This document shows positions 11,611 to 23,604 of a DNA stretch of 64,000 nt, one piece after another; positions within the stretch are counted from its first letter, which is position 1, and each line of letters starts with the position of its first letter. The position numbers were made by a program, and so were the translations under genes. Below the pieces are notes generated by a model, which was given only the letters and a program-made list of their open reading frames with translations, had not been told where the DNA came from and did not search any database. The stretch is from Stereum hirsutum FP-91666 SS1 (lineage: Eukaryota > Basidiomycota > Agaricomycetes > Russulales > Stereaceae): the NCBI RefSeq assembly GCF_000264905.1, contig NW_006763131.1:3304708-3368707 (forward strand), in the 5' to 3' direction.

Positions 11611-11820
11611 ATGGCCTGCAATTCCAGATACTTGCCCCAGGTGGCTGTTCCCCGTCGTCGATCCTACTTACAGCAGACGTGTCCGTCGACGTTCAGCTCA
11701 GCACGATGCATGTTCTTCGTCCCCTCTGCTTTGATTGTTGCGTGGCTTCTATCAGCAACCAATGGGACCTTTTACCGATTTCGAAACGGGTCTGGAATAC
11801 AAATAAGTATGAGGGGATGA
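11611..11820 (+). other. Candidate upstream ORF in the bZIP leader
   Basis: ATG-initiated 69-codon frame ending before the bZIP start at 12060. Other upstream ATGs occur at about 11517 and 11707 in different frames. Fungal amino-acid and sulfur bZIP genes are often uORF-controlled, but whether this segment is transcribed is unknown. Confidence 0.25.
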
Positions 11821-12059
11821 TGTGTCAGCACCTCTCGTGTGTAAATGCCATGGCGGTCGAGTTGGAGGTGGCGGTTCGCTGATCTGGCGCAATCGAATGT
11901 CGCCATTGCGAATCATCAAACAAAACGTTGAGCTGTCCTCGCAATGCAGCCTCTCCCTTTCGCCTATCCTCCTTCTCGTCTTCTTTGTCGTGTACATATA
12001 TACCTCACCGCATCCTACCCAAGCCCCCTCACACGCCGGCGCTCGTCTGGCGTAGGGCC

Positions 12060-13754
12060 ATGCTCGACTCCCCTTCTTACGAGAGCCCACTCGCCCTCGC
12101 GAATCCCTCCGATAGCCTCGTACTTAACTCGTTCGACGCTGAGAGTATACAATCAGAGCTCGCCCTCTGGGAGTCTCTCAATTTTTCTTTCACCGATATG
12201 GATAAAGACGGGAGTGGGAGCGGTCTCAACAGACCCCCTTCCTCATCCTCAGGCGCGCGTGCCACGGATTCAAACAATCCCTCAACAGGCTCCAGATCAG
12301 CGAACAACGCCAATAATAATAACCTGAGCAGCAACAATCCCGTGCGTACCCAGTAACAAGATTAACGTTCTTACTTCCCCGAATTCCGAATTCAATTAAA
12401 GTTGACTTCGTATTCCGAATTCATCATTGTCCAGGTTCCCACCCACCATACCACCGGTGGCGATGCTTCCAGTGCAACGTCTGGGCCGTCCAATGTTGGC
12501 GTCAACCCGCTCAGTACGCCGGAGGGGTATGAGGCTCTGGCGAGGGCGTTGCGCACGCTACAGGAGGCGTATATGTTTATGCCACCGCCACCTGTGCCAC
12601 AAGCCCAAATGCAACAGCAACAGTCGTTCCCTGCTATGTCCGCTCCTGCCCCGCAACATCACCACCACCAACAGCAGCAGCAACATCAACAGTCTAACGA
12701 TGCCTCGCAGTACCTCGCCAACTTCTCTCCCAACATGCTCAACCAGCTTCCGCTGCTCCAGCTCCAGATGCAGGCTCAGCTACTGCAACAGCAGCAGCAA
12801 CAACAGCATCAGCAACACCATAACTCCCCTCCGCCATTCTCTCTCCCTCACCAGCATCAACACCCACAACAGCCCCAGACCCAGCTTCATCATCAAACCC
12901 AGCAGCAACAACGTGAGCAACAACAACAACAGGAGTTCAACAACGCCCTCTCCCTCTTCCCCTTCCTCTCTCCTAATTCTCCCTTCTCGCCCCCTCCTGG
13001 GCCGTCCTCCGGCTCATCGTCCCACCTCCAACAATCCCACCACTCCCACCCGTCCGCGTCCTCGTCCTCCGCACCCATGTCCATAAACACCCAACTCCAA
13101 TCTTCGTCCTCCCCCGTATCCGCTAACTCCACCGCTCCTACATCCCCTAATCTTGGCTCCGCCCAAGACTCAGGTCAGGGGATGGGTATGGGTATGGGTA
13201 TGGGCGGTATGGGCAGGGATTCGCCAGAGACGGAGACGGGTATGGCTGAGGAGAAACGGAGGCGGAATACCGCCGCGTCTGGTAAGGATATCTTTATACC
13301 ACCGCCCTCCTTCCTCCTCGCAGTCGCCTCAACGCGATTATCACGCATCCAAACCTAATCCAACGCACGTCCAATATTAACCAACCAACCCCCCTTCCCA
13401 GCCCGCTTCCGCGTCAAAAAGAAACAAAAAACACACAACCTCGAACGGACCGTCTCCGAACTAACCGGCCGCGTCGACGAGCTCGAGCAGGAAGCTTCCG
13501 ACCTGCGACGAGAGAACGGATGGCTGAAGGAGATCGTGACGTTGAAGAGTAAGCGGTCGACTGGGGACCTGATTCAGGCCGCTACGGCGTCGGGATCGGG
13601 GTCTGGTGGCGGGGATGGCGGTGGTGGCTCGGGAAAGGGTAAGGACGGAGGGGGGAATGGGAGTGGGAGCGGGAATGAGACGGATAAGGGGGAGGGAGGG
13701 AGTGGGGCTGGTGCGGGAGGTGGGGGTGGAGGAAGGAGGAAGAAGACGCCGTGA
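12060..13754 (+). CDS. bZIP transcription factor, Cys-3/MetR type, Gln-rich
   Basis: Nuclear DNA-binding regulator. Three exons (12060-12341, 12435-13281, 13402-13754) give 493 aa. The basic region is split by intron 2: EEKRRRNTAAS on exon 2 and ARFRVKKKQK on exon 3. This is the signature of the Cys-3/MetR/Zip1 group, which in other fungi controls sulfur assimilation or cadmium response. A leucine zipper with five heptad leucines follows (LERTVSEL to LRRENGWL). The centre is low complexity: poly-Gln/His runs, Pro/Ser stretches, and a GM repeat near 13180-13215. The C-terminus is Gly-rich and ends in a basic RRKKTP. Intron 1 contains two copies of attccgaattc. Family assignment is firm. The sulfur role is inferred from the family. 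Confidence 0.9.
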
Positions 13755-14079
13755 GGGAGGTCTCAGATGTTAGGGCGAGGTTCGGTGGTTGAGAAGGCGG
13801 GCCAAATAAAGGACATCGTTGATCTACGACACGGAGAATAATTTATATCCAAATGCTGTATCTATCCTGTTGAACTTTACGCTGTATCCTCCAGTGCAAT
13901 TCTTTCCTAGTCATTCATTGCGGGCCTTTGGCAGAATGCCGCACCAGGGGCAGATATGTGTGGAATCCAGGGGGGGTGTATGTCTGGAATATAAAGCGAT
14001 GGATAGCAGCAAGGATAGTACATGGATACTCAACGAATAACGACAATGAATGCTGAGAGAACAGAGCGTCCGGCGGGGG
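13755..14079. other. Convergent 3' flank, bZIP / COX19
   Basis: About 325 nt between convergent genes. I see nothing beyond 3' UTR sequence. Confidence 0.5.
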
Positions 14080-14648
14080 CTACACAACTTTCTTCCCTAC
14101 ACCCGTGGATGTTGTCGGTGAGGAGGGCTGTGACGACGGCGTAGGATGTGATGGGTCTGAACCAGTATTATTGTCGCCTTTCAGGTTCGTCAGCCCGAGG
14201 TTCTTGAAGTCGTCACGGTCCATGAGTCCCCTGTTGGGCCACAGTAGAACACAACTATGCGTCAGCAAACGGAAGCCTAACATTATAAATCCCTCAAGTA
14301 GGAATGTACCAGTCGAGACTGAGTTAAAAACAGACAGAGTATGATGGAGACACAGAATATATATGCAAAGAGAGAACCACGTACTTCCTCATCCTACAAT
14401 CCAAATAATCCCGGCTCAGATGTCTGCACTCCGTCGACGCATTATCGTTCTTCTTCATGCACTCCATATACACCATCATCGTGTCCCTACACTCGCCTTC
14501 ACCCACGAACAGTACTGCTAGGTAAGTATTTTGTATGGACTTCGAATGAGTGGATAGACGTACCCCAGTGGTCCAGCGGGAAGGATCCCCTGTCGGGTGG
14601 CGAGACGGAGAAACCGCCAGAGATCGAGGGAGGGCGGCCGAATGACAT
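14080..14648 (-). CDS. COX19: COX19, twin CX9C copper/redox assembly factor of cytochrome c oxidase
   Basis: Small protein of the mitochondrial intermembrane space needed for cytochrome c oxidase assembly. Three exons (14648-14564, 14514-14385, 14230-14080) give 121 aa. The N-terminus has the family motif PPDR-GSFPLDH. Exon 2 carries both CX9C halves, CRDTMMVYMEC and CRHLSRDYLDC, followed by RMRK and then GLMDRDDFKNLGL on exon 3, all typical of Cox19. The C-terminal Ser/Thr/Pro tail (about 35 residues) is an extension. The exon 2 acceptor is a tandem NAGNAG (tag then cag at about 14515-14520), so isoforms with and without one residue are possible. Confidence 0.93.
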
Positions 14649-15884
14649 GATTCAGCGAGGTTTATATTCAGAAGCGCAAAACAAAAACTAGGGAAATATT
14701 TTGACGTTTCTCGGTGAGAAGTCGCAGAGGCGATGAACTGGAATCAATGATGAGGTGGAGGAAGAGGCTTTACGCCACATTTGCGCCACAACTTGCCTCG
14801 GGGCGACTCGGGTAAAACAAACCATACCGTCCCGGCTCCTTCTTGAAATCCAGACTCAAAGATCGTGGAAGACAATCGTTCCTCTTCACCATAGACATTC
14901 AACCTTCCTCATTTTCTCTCTTTCTCAGCCGCCCCCTAACAACCACTCTTTGCCCGTTCCCTTGATCTCTCCTGCCTCGCACTCTACCCCCTCGCTCCTC
15001 ACCCGTTCCTCGGATTCCTTTTTGGTCACACCGGGGGCCCACGAACAACCGCTTTTCTTTTTTTCTACGACCACCGACACTAGTAGATACTATAAAGTAT
15101 TGCAACGACATCGCACGAATATTACTAGACACCGGTGCATTTGACTAAGTACTCCATCTTGACGCGTACAATGACTCACTAGGAGGCACCGTGCCCTCGC
15201 ACATAATCTTCCATTTGGTTTGCAATATCTCAAAAGTTATCAACTCTGTCACCATCGTCCGCCCATATATATATTCAATGTACGGGTACTGTGCATAGCT
15301 TATTCTCCATTCCAATAAGAACCCTTCTCGACTGGCATCTGTCTTGCGCGAGGCGACCTAATACCACCAGTAACAACCTTGATTGTAACACTTTGATAAA
15401 GTGGCACTCAAATGATGCCTTCTGCCCAGAATAATTATCTGGAGGATTTGCCATGAGCCGTTAAGTATAAGCGACTTCAGCCTCTGCAGGTGAGATTTAT
15501 GGACCGCCGTGAGTGAGTGCGACGACTGCGAAGAGTTCCCTGATCGAAGGCATAAACATATGAGCTGCCTCCGGAACGGCGGAATTTATGGACCATGGAT
15601 TGAGATCTGACACCGACTACTTACAAACGGGCGATGCGTAGTTCCTCAGTATGGTTAATTAGCAAACTTTCATGATTGCTAATCGCACTGTGCAACCTGA
15701 AAATGAGGATATCGAAGGTGCGAGTCCGGCGCAAATATTTTTATTTGTTCTCTACGGAAAGTCATCCAGTGGAAGACAATGAAAAGGTAATAGAATGTCC
15801 ATGAAATCACACGAATCAAAAATCGAGACCCTGTCCATGCCCAATCCGTCGTTCCGATGGTGATCCGATTCCGATGATCTCATG
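14649..15884. other. Gene-free region upstream of COX19
   Basis: About 1.2 kb. A 129-codon plus frame (14755-15144) has a Ser/Pro/Thr-biased composition and no domain or splice context, so I discount it. The region should contain the COX19 promoter and the 3' flank of the leftward gene at 15885-17865. Confidence 0.5.
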
Positions 15885-17865
15885 TCAGTAACATGCGCTG
15901 CCTAGACGGTGGGCGAGAATTAACTGCCAGCTACCAGCAGAAATATGAACGGTTCCTAGTATGAAGAGGTCGTCAACAGCGATGAGCTGCCCAGTCTTCG
16001 AGTACATGGGGTGATTCTGTTCCAGCGTTCGTGGAATGAGTTAGTGTGCGGCAACAACTAAGTAGCAGTAGACTCTCGTCAGACCGAAAAATAAAAACGC
16101 ACTTTTAAATAGTCCTTCATGGATGTACCGAGGTGTCGCACAAACTGACGAAGCGTGATGGGGTTCTTGTCCTGCGTTTGGTCTCTTATTCCTATTTGCC
16201 GCTGCCATGACTCATCGTCCAGCTGAGAAGGCACGGAGATGCAATGAGTGATTGTAGACTGTTGAATATATTACGCAAAAACTAAGGGCATACCCATAGG
16301 CGAACTTGGGTGGTAGCCTTTCCCCCGAGTTCTGCTACCTCGTGCCACCCGCGAAGATGAGTACCAGTTCCCTCACAGGCTTGAGTGACAGTCAGGCCCA
16401 GGCCTCTTCCGTAAAGATGGTCGAAGAATATAGGCTTCTCGAGCTTGGCTCCCACCACATATCGACCGCAATTTGAGTCAGTGACGGGCTGCCAGTAACG
16501 CTGAGGGATCACCGATTTACACAAATCGTTGTAGAAGTCGAGGCATATGGGCATGTGAGGGTATCCGAGGGCGTTGGGAGGGAGGAAGAAGCATCTCCGA
16601 GAGCCCTCGTAGCAGACATGGAGAGAGTTGAACGGCGTATTTAGAATGGTTTCAAACGCCCTGCGAGCATCTTCTTTTCCAAACGAGTGTGAGATCAAAC
16701 CGCACTCTAAAAGAGCGGCATTCATGCCACCATTGATCGTCTGAAGTTCGTGGTCATCATGATGTGATAGCAGATACCCATAGACAAGGCTTACCTTCTG
16801 GCAAGACACCAAATCCGCCACAATAGTCTGGGCCCTTGTCAGGACAGGAGAACAACCACTGGCAGTGCGTTGGGTGACACTGGACATCGAGTGGATTGAC
16901 GCAAAATTTCTTGGTGTGTGTCGGAGAGATATCTGCGAGTGCTTGCGACATTGCAAGTCATCGTACACGCCCTTTAAACTACGGCGCCATGATGAAGTGA
17001 AGGTGAGTCAAGTAATGAGGAAACAGGTATTTGGCCTCCGGGAAATACTATGCTGGGGCAGCAATGATCGCATTCGACTGTTATGGTTTCAAGTTTAAAC
17101 TCAGTAAACGTGGCGGCGCGTCTTCAACTTGAAGGGAACAAAGGACGACCCACACAAGATGTATACCCTTCAACACACGGGCACAGGTGCAGCGCATGGT
17201 CACAGCTAAGTTGAGGTCTGCATAATAAGAATGGAATCCGACATCAGCCGGCTGTTCTCCTCGGATAGGGGTGGCCACCACAAAGTTTTGATGCTGTATG
17301 CTGGATCACAGCGCCCTGTCTCCCGCGAAGTCCGAGAGCGTGGGGCATGAGCTGTAAAGAAAATAGACCAGATGCAACTTTCCTAGGATCTGCGCGAGTG
17401 TCTCGCATGAGTGGACATACTCTACAAAAGGTGTTGCATGATACACACCCTTTCAATCCAAGTGTGAGAAGCTCAGTGAACCGCTAGCACGGCATCGAAG
17501 CGGTATCAAGACCTGCGTTACGAGTGTCGAGCTGTTTATATGCCGGAAGTAAACCCATAAGTGCGGATATGAAGCTGTAGCAATGATTTGCGTCTTCAGA
17601 GTCCTACCTATCGGAGAATCCTCGCGGTCACAGCCAAAGAGCGGCCAGGTGAGAACTCACGGTGATCCACGGCGAGGTCGTTGACTTGCGTAAGAACTGC
17701 CAAAACTTGCCGTCCTGTGCAGAGGATGACGCCGACTCGGAACCTTTGTGTGTCACCACGACCACCGGTGATCGCATTTGATAGTATGACAGTCGGAGAA
17801 AACAATGAAGAGAAGGAAGACAAACCTGGTATATTCAGTCCCAGTGTCACGGAGTCGGATGCCAT
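15885..17865 (-). CDS. Unrecognised multi-exon protein
   Basis: I do not recognise the family. The 3' half is well supported: exons 16740-16294 (149 codons), 16222-16103 (40) and 16016-15885 (44 with stop), all phase 0, running from INGGMNAALLECG through YWQPVTDSNCGRY and HLRGWHEVAELGG to ITLRQFVRHLGTS and SAGSWQLILAHRL. The 5' half is a set of short exons: 17865-17826 (MASDSVTLGLNIPG), 17714-17661, 17574-17513 (SYPHLWVYFRHIN) and one from 17449 (VYHATPFVEYVHSCE). Another lies around 17281-17160, containing FVVATPIRGEQPADVGF. Links between these and the 3' half are uncertain. The exon just before INGGM can be read in two frames (see findings). No signal peptide or membrane segment is evident. 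Coding status is likely; exact structure is provisional. Confidence 0.55.
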
Positions 17866-18910
17866 GGCATACTGATCCCACCATGTCCTTTAGGCCGACC
17901 TTACACTGAGTCGATCTATATGAAACCGTTTTACACTCTGATACCTTGAATTACCGGCACAGGGTGATCCCAGCTATCCTGACCAGTTTCGCGCGAATAT
18001 TTTCCTTGTGGATAAGAAGCATGTCAGTACTTCTTCATCGCACCCTCCCAATCAGACCACGGTAGCTAAAGGCATACTTCTGATAGCTCGACAACTTCGA
18101 ATCAGTACTGGTGTTACCCATTTTTTTTTATGGTGGGCAGATAGGACACCACTGCTGTGCTATATGAGCGCAATCCTCGGTGGTATGGCGAAGTAGGATC
18201 TCAACCCACGGTGACAATGAAGTAACTTGTACAAAGCAGAAGATACCAAGACCATCAGAAAAGGACGATATTATAAATAGTAGAGTTAGATTGACGGGTG
18301 GCATCATGTGGATAAAGTTGCAAGGACTTACACGTACATATATCACGCTGTTTCAGGTGGCGCTTTTCGCGACGAAAGAGGGACTCGGTAAGAATAAACA
18401 CGTTACGTGGGTTGTGTCCCAATCAACTTTCCGGTTGCCATACTAATATAGAAACCCGATTTTGGAAGTGACCCCTTTTCGATTCAGAGGCGAGTCCTGG
18501 TAGTTCGCTGTGCAGAAACATCAGGAGATATTGGAGTCAGAGATCTGAGACATATCGGACCTGTTCATGGGTTCGCCGTGATCCCGAGAGCTTTCCCGTC
18601 CGAAATTATCGCCTGCATCCACAAGTCGGCGGACGTATTCAGCACCCGCAGCTTCCCTCGCGCTCTGCCTCCTTATAAGCACGCACTGCTGAGCCTTTGG
18701 AGCGCTTGTCGCGGGTCTTGAGTCTATTGTATTTGGCACTAGGGATCTACAGACCGCAATCGCGGACTATACACTCCGAGAAAATTAGACTCCATAGCCA
18801 TTGCCCTCTAGGCTCTAAACACGAACATGCAACAGGCTCTGCTCCGTATAGCACGTAAAAGCTTCCATAGTGCGGTCAATCTTCGTGACAATAGGGCTCA
18901 TGTGGAAGTG

Positions 18911-19104
18911 GAGACTTGAAGGTTTTTACGAAAGTTTATTAGTTGATCGGACAGATCTTCCGTCAGCACGTTTCAAGAAGCCTTGAAGCCTATACTTAAC
19001 TTGGTCTAATAGACCTTATATGTTTCAAGTTTACTTGGAACTCGTTGGCGGAAGATCTGTCCGATCCGCCAATGAGCTTTCGCAAAAAGTTTCAAGTTTT
19101 AACT
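18911..19104. repeat. ~190-bp imperfect palindrome (MITE-like hairpin)
   Basis: The left arm (from about 18911) and the reverse complement of the right arm (ending near 19104) match over almost their whole length, best in the segment gatcggacagatcttccg at 18945-18962 and its complement at 19050-19066. The centre is ggtct-aat-agacc at 19003-19015. No ORF is present. A miniature inverted-repeat element or a hairpin RNA locus are both possible. I could not identify a clear target-site duplication. Confidence 0.65.
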
Positions 19105-19933
19105 AACATATAAGCCCTAATGACCTCGTCATATTATACAGACATTTTGAGAACCGCATAGTAGACCGACCGGAGATAAAGAATGTCCAGCCAGAGAGCC
19201 AGAGAATGGGTGACTTACCGTAGAAAAAGAAAAAGTATGTTCTACCCTAAATGGTCACGGAACGTCCTCCGAAATGAAAGATAGAGAGCCGCCTGTTGGT
19301 CAAGGAGCAAGATCGGGCTGAAATCGGGGTGAATAGAGATTATCCTGCGGCAAGTCACTCAATGTGAAAGGCAGTATCAATAGCATAAAAAATAAAAGAC
19401 AGTGAAACACCTAATAGAGGGAGAGGTAACGGCAGTGCTTTCTAGGACAATCCTGCCAAGAGAACTTTCAAACTGATACTGTGTGGGACTGCGACTGCAC
19501 AAGAAGACAGAAAGTAAGGCCCGGGTCCTCTGATGGTTCGACTTCCATTCTCGCTGCGGGAGTCTCGCGTATGGCATGGGAGCTCGGAAGTTTGTTGGCG
19601 GGGAGTTTCTAGCGCGGTAGAGGAGGACGAACAAGCGTACCCGGGCGCAAGATGGCCGCTGAGGTGAAGACGGCGATTACCAAGAGCACTCCGAATTGCC
19701 CGATGCTAGAATTCCGACACAGAGGCTCAGATCTTGGCACTCGGTCCCAGTCCTGTGGCGCTAAGCTCACCATAAGTGCGATTTTACTCACTGGTCTTTC
19801 CAGACCGCGACTGTCGTGGCTGTCTTTCTCGACTACTTATGTGCAGCTTCATGTCAGGGTTCGAGTGTAGACGCCCGTCAGAGTCTTTTTTACTTCTTTC
19901 TTCGAGGCGCATTAATGTTGTATCATTAACTTT

Positions 19934-19994
19934 GCTACGGTACTTCGCCAACTTCTTGTTTATCCTCGCTCATTAATGCTACGGTACTTCGCCA
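19934..19994. repeat. Two 17-bp direct repeats
   Basis: gctacggtacttcgcca occurs at 19934-19950 and 19978-19994, each preceded by cattaa-like sequence and followed by a cttgttta-like stretch. This gives a 44-bp period. Confidence 0.7.
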
Positions 19995-20480
19995 TCCTTG
20001 TTTACGCTCGATCTATATTCCCACCTGAATAATTTCAGACCGTGCCAGCTGGTGATGGTCCGGGGTTAGTCAGTAGCGCCCTACACTGGCATTCGCCTTT
20101 GTACTCTTGTACTTTTTTTACATGTCCTCCGTGCTATCATGCTTTCCGGATCCGCAGGCATAATAACGCATTACACATACTCACTTGCTCCCCCCTGCTT
20201 ATCTGTTTGCCCATGTATACCCCCCCCCCTCACTTGACTGCGTATTCCTGCGCTAGGCAACTTGTAAAATTGCCTGACTAGCCGGCCTGATAGAAGGTTT
20301 TTATCGACTAGGCTGCATGGTTGGATGTTTATTCCGAACGTATGGTATTTATATAAGGTCCATGCAGAAAACTCCATACACACAAGCAGAATAAAGCGCC
20401 CGCAGCAAGCCATCTCCTGCGCAACCCCCATGCTTCCCAAACACGAACTAATTGCGAATCGCCTTGTGCTCAACGAACCA

Positions 20481-22560
20481 TCAGGCCTCGTTGTAGAAGG
20501 TCGTCGTCGTATTCGGGGCCAAAAGCACCAACACAAGCCCCGGACCCGGCACCTTGACAGTACAACCCTCATTCCCGTCACAATCAACGTGATGCGTGAT
20601 CTGCTTCCCCTCCAACTTCCCCTCCTCCCCAATCGTCTGCCCTGCCCACTTGATATTCTTCTTCTCCGTCACCTTCGGCGCAAGCAATGATCTGTACCCA
20701 ACCGACTTAGCCATGCCTGCCGGGATATGGAACGTCGACGACGTGTGGTTCGAATAGTTAATGAGCACGAGTTTACCGCGGTGGGTTTTCGTGGGGTCCG
20801 CAAGACGGGATGTCGAGTCCATGTAGTTGTCGAGGTCGTAAATGCCGTAGGCGGCGATGTGGCTGCTGGCGTTCGTCTTTGAGTTCTGAAGGTTAAGGTC
20901 CGTGACGATCGAGCCGTTCTTGGACATGACTTCGCTCATCATGAGGAGGGAGTAGTATGTCGAGCCGGTCCTCCAGCCTTTGCTTTCCAAGGGGTTCTGG
21001 GAGGGAGGGGGATCGAAGATGTTGTAGGTTACGCCGTATTCGCGAGTGTGAATGTAGGCTGCGGAGTAGTTGTTGGCGGCTAACGCGAGGAAAGCATCAA
21101 TCTCCCACAGCGTCGCGGCGAACTGAACAGAGCCAGGTGAGCGATATGAAGTGGACGTCGTTAATGGGGAAATGCGTACTGTGGGTGAGATGAGAGGACA
21201 ACCTCCGCAAGCACACGAATTGGCTTCACTCATGATGACGGGGATATTGGCCGCGGTCGCCGACGCAACTCCGGCGGACTGGAAACCCGAGTACGAAACG
21301 GCTGGATAAGGCGAGATATAAGTGGTCGATACGTATAGATAGCGAATGAGGATATTGCTTACCGGTCGTGTGGGTGAGATAGTTGGAGATGTTGGTGTTG
21401 GCGGCGGTGGGACCGAAGCAGTAGATGTTGGGGTAGTGTTGTACGCTATCATACGTAGATAATTTCATCAGTAGATGTCTCGGGTAAAAGCTACAAGACG
21501 GATGAGGAGACGCACGCGTAATATTTGTAGTTCTCGCCTGCAAGACCTGCATTCAAGATGTCGGACAGTTCCCTTCGGTGATGGAATGTTGAACGTCACA
21601 TGTCAAGTGGATGAAAAAGAAACCAAGACTGACCAGTTGCAGCAGATGGAGGGGCCGGCAAAAGAGTCTTTCGCTCTCAGGTCGCCATAGGGCGACGTCG
21701 AGAGGTTGCTCAGGATGTAATCGACTTCATCAATCTAGGACCATGACACGAGATAAGCCGAGAGGCCGATACAGAATAGAGTGTAGTAAAGCTCACATAT
21801 TGCGAGATGTTATACGAAGGGCGGTTCTTATGCCCTTGAAACAGATCCGGCTCCTACACACGAGAAAGAGAAGAGATTCAGTCACATCGCTCAACGCTCA
21901 CGTAAACGTTCAATGGAAAAAACGCACATTCCCAAGTAAGATCGCATCCAGTCTAGGCCCAAACTTCTCTGTCGCGACACTCGCAATCTTCAGCGCCTCC
22001 GCATCTCCGCCGTTCTCGGGTGGCTTATTCATACTCAGCCCCGTCATGAACTGCATCTCCCCTACTTCGTCCGCCATTTTGTTCATGACATCGAACAAGA
22101 TCGGGCCATAAGTAGTGGCGAGCGTGTAATTCTTCTTAACGTCCAGGTGAATAAGCATGGTATCCAGAGAAGAGCTGTAATTTGAGAATTCCATGGTGTC
22201 GCCGCCGACGCGGACGCGGAGCGGGTGAGATATGCGGGCTCTGATGTGGGAGAGGTAGTTCTGCGTAGCCTTGGGAATACCAGAGGTGTCATTTCCCCCT
22301 GTTCAACATGAAAGTCGGTATCAGTAGAGGTCCATGTCGCTGAGACAATTCAGCCGGGAAAAAGTGAGTGTTAAAGAAAGCTCACATAGCGTGTTGAACG
22401 AGCTCAATTCCCAACTCGTCCCCATATAGTTATCCAGTACGACATTCGCGTACGTCCCCTGAGGTGTTTCTGGGAACCTTACTTCTATTGCGGCGCTGGA
22501 AAATCCTGCTAGTGCTAGAGAAGCGACAAGAGCACCTGTAAGAGTTGAATGTATGGTCAT
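20481..22560 (-). CDS. Secreted GH79 glycosidase (beta-glucuronidase/heparanase-like)
   Basis: Retaining glycoside hydrolase, family 79, probably releasing glucuronic acid from fungal or plant glycans outside the cell. Eight exons (22560-22386, 22298-21928, 21853-21797, 21734-21634, 21572-21516, 21445-21363, 21301-21180, 21122-20481) give 535 aa. The start has a signal peptide (STLTGALVASLALAGFSSA). Motifs in order: VRVGGDTMEFS, TYGPILFDVM, and the acid/base Glu in GNEPD, which sits right after the exon 2/3 junction. IMSEANSCACGG carries the expected nucleophile Glu. The final exon ends in the C-terminal beta-sandwich (KLVLINYSNHT, GLVLVLLAP). Family assignment is confident. Substrate is inferred. 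Confidence 0.9.
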
Positions 22561-23604
22561 GGCGGTGAGATTGAAGATGGTAAAATGAGTTTGAAGAGAA
22601 GGCAAAGGCGACGACCAGCGGACGAGCACGCTTAACGAACCCTTTTATACTTACTTGGGGCATAAGAGCTCTTGGCGATGCGGAATGTGTAAAGAGATAA
22701 ACCTCCATGAGACTCTCCTAGTCCGAACAGGAGAACCGGATGGTTCAGCATAGCCCACAGCCCAGAGCGGGCTGCCTTTCCTCCTACCCAACACTAACAT
22801 TTTTGGAGGATAGAATTGCCAAGATAGTGACGAGATAACTCGAGCTATGCGCCTGGCCATTGCACTTCGATCTTTGGTTGAGTTTGCCTCTGACTTCTGC
22901 CATCCGCTTGCTTCCGCTCTGTTGTTTCTTCCTCAACGCCACACCGGCTAGTTCCGGCTTTCCTATCACCGTTGGTACTTGGGCCACATTTGTATCCGAG
23001 TTCGATGCTGCCTCGTTCACGATCATGCCAAGACAGCATGAGCACAGCTGTGCGCTGATTTACAGTCGCCGCGGATGGAGCGAGGGCTGGCGTTGGGAGT
23101 AGTAACTCCTTTCCTGACCAGATCGTACTCCGTTGTGGCTGTCCCTTGGGTCACATTCAAGGAAAAGACCACAAAGCTTCCGATGATCAGAAGCTTCCAA
23201 TGCGAGGAGTGTTGACTTCATCCTCGTATTCCTCTTCCATTGCCTCGCAGAGCCAAGCTAATCGCCCTGTGATTCTGCATACAGCCCGACACTCCTCCCG
23301 GAGACTGGTGTAGGCAACGGATTAAACCTCGAAGCTTGGCGCCGTCATCGCGTGTATCGACTGATGACTGGCGCAGTCAGACAGAGACCAGACCAGTTGT
23401 GACACTCACATCCGTCTGACTGACGAGAGTTTGGAGTTCGATGACAGAGGAAACGAGGAAGATAGGAACGACAGGAAAACAAATCCGTGTTTCGCTTCAT
23501 ATAACATACCGAATCCGATTCCAGATTACGAGAACAACAAGAATAATGCGACGACAGAAAAAATGGAAAACTGAACTGGGACGAAAACGAGATGGATATC
23601 GAGG
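22561..23604. other. Intergenic region, GH79 / DinB-fold gene
   Basis: About 1 kb containing the GH79 promoter and the 3' flank of the DinB-fold gene. Open frames here are short and featureless. Confidence 0.5.
22642..22649 (-). promoter_or_regulatory. TATA box of the GH79 gene
   Basis: TATAAAAG on the minus strand, about 85 nt upstream of ATG 22560. Confidence 0.6.

Larger units (their letters stand above)
17866..20480. other. Gene-poor region with hairpin element
   Basis: About 2.6 kb with no gene I can support. Short open frames at 18521-18739 (-), 19377-19634 (-) and 19609-19791 (-) lack domains or splice partners. It contains the inverted-repeat element at 18911-19104, a 17-bp direct repeat near 19.95 kb and a short poly-C run near 20220. 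Confidence 0.55.

Noticed and set aside
12427..13086. 219-codon plus frame within the bZIP gene
   Set aside because: Out-of-frame shadow of the Gln-rich exon; low complexity only.
14755..15144. 129-codon plus frame upstream of COX19
   Set aside because: Biased composition, no domain, no splice-consistent extension.
18521..18739. 72-codon minus frame in the gene-poor block
   Set aside because: Polar, no motif, no neighbours to splice to; could be a remnant but not supportable.
20219..20229. Poly-C run
   Set aside because: Simple homopolymer; no context suggests function.
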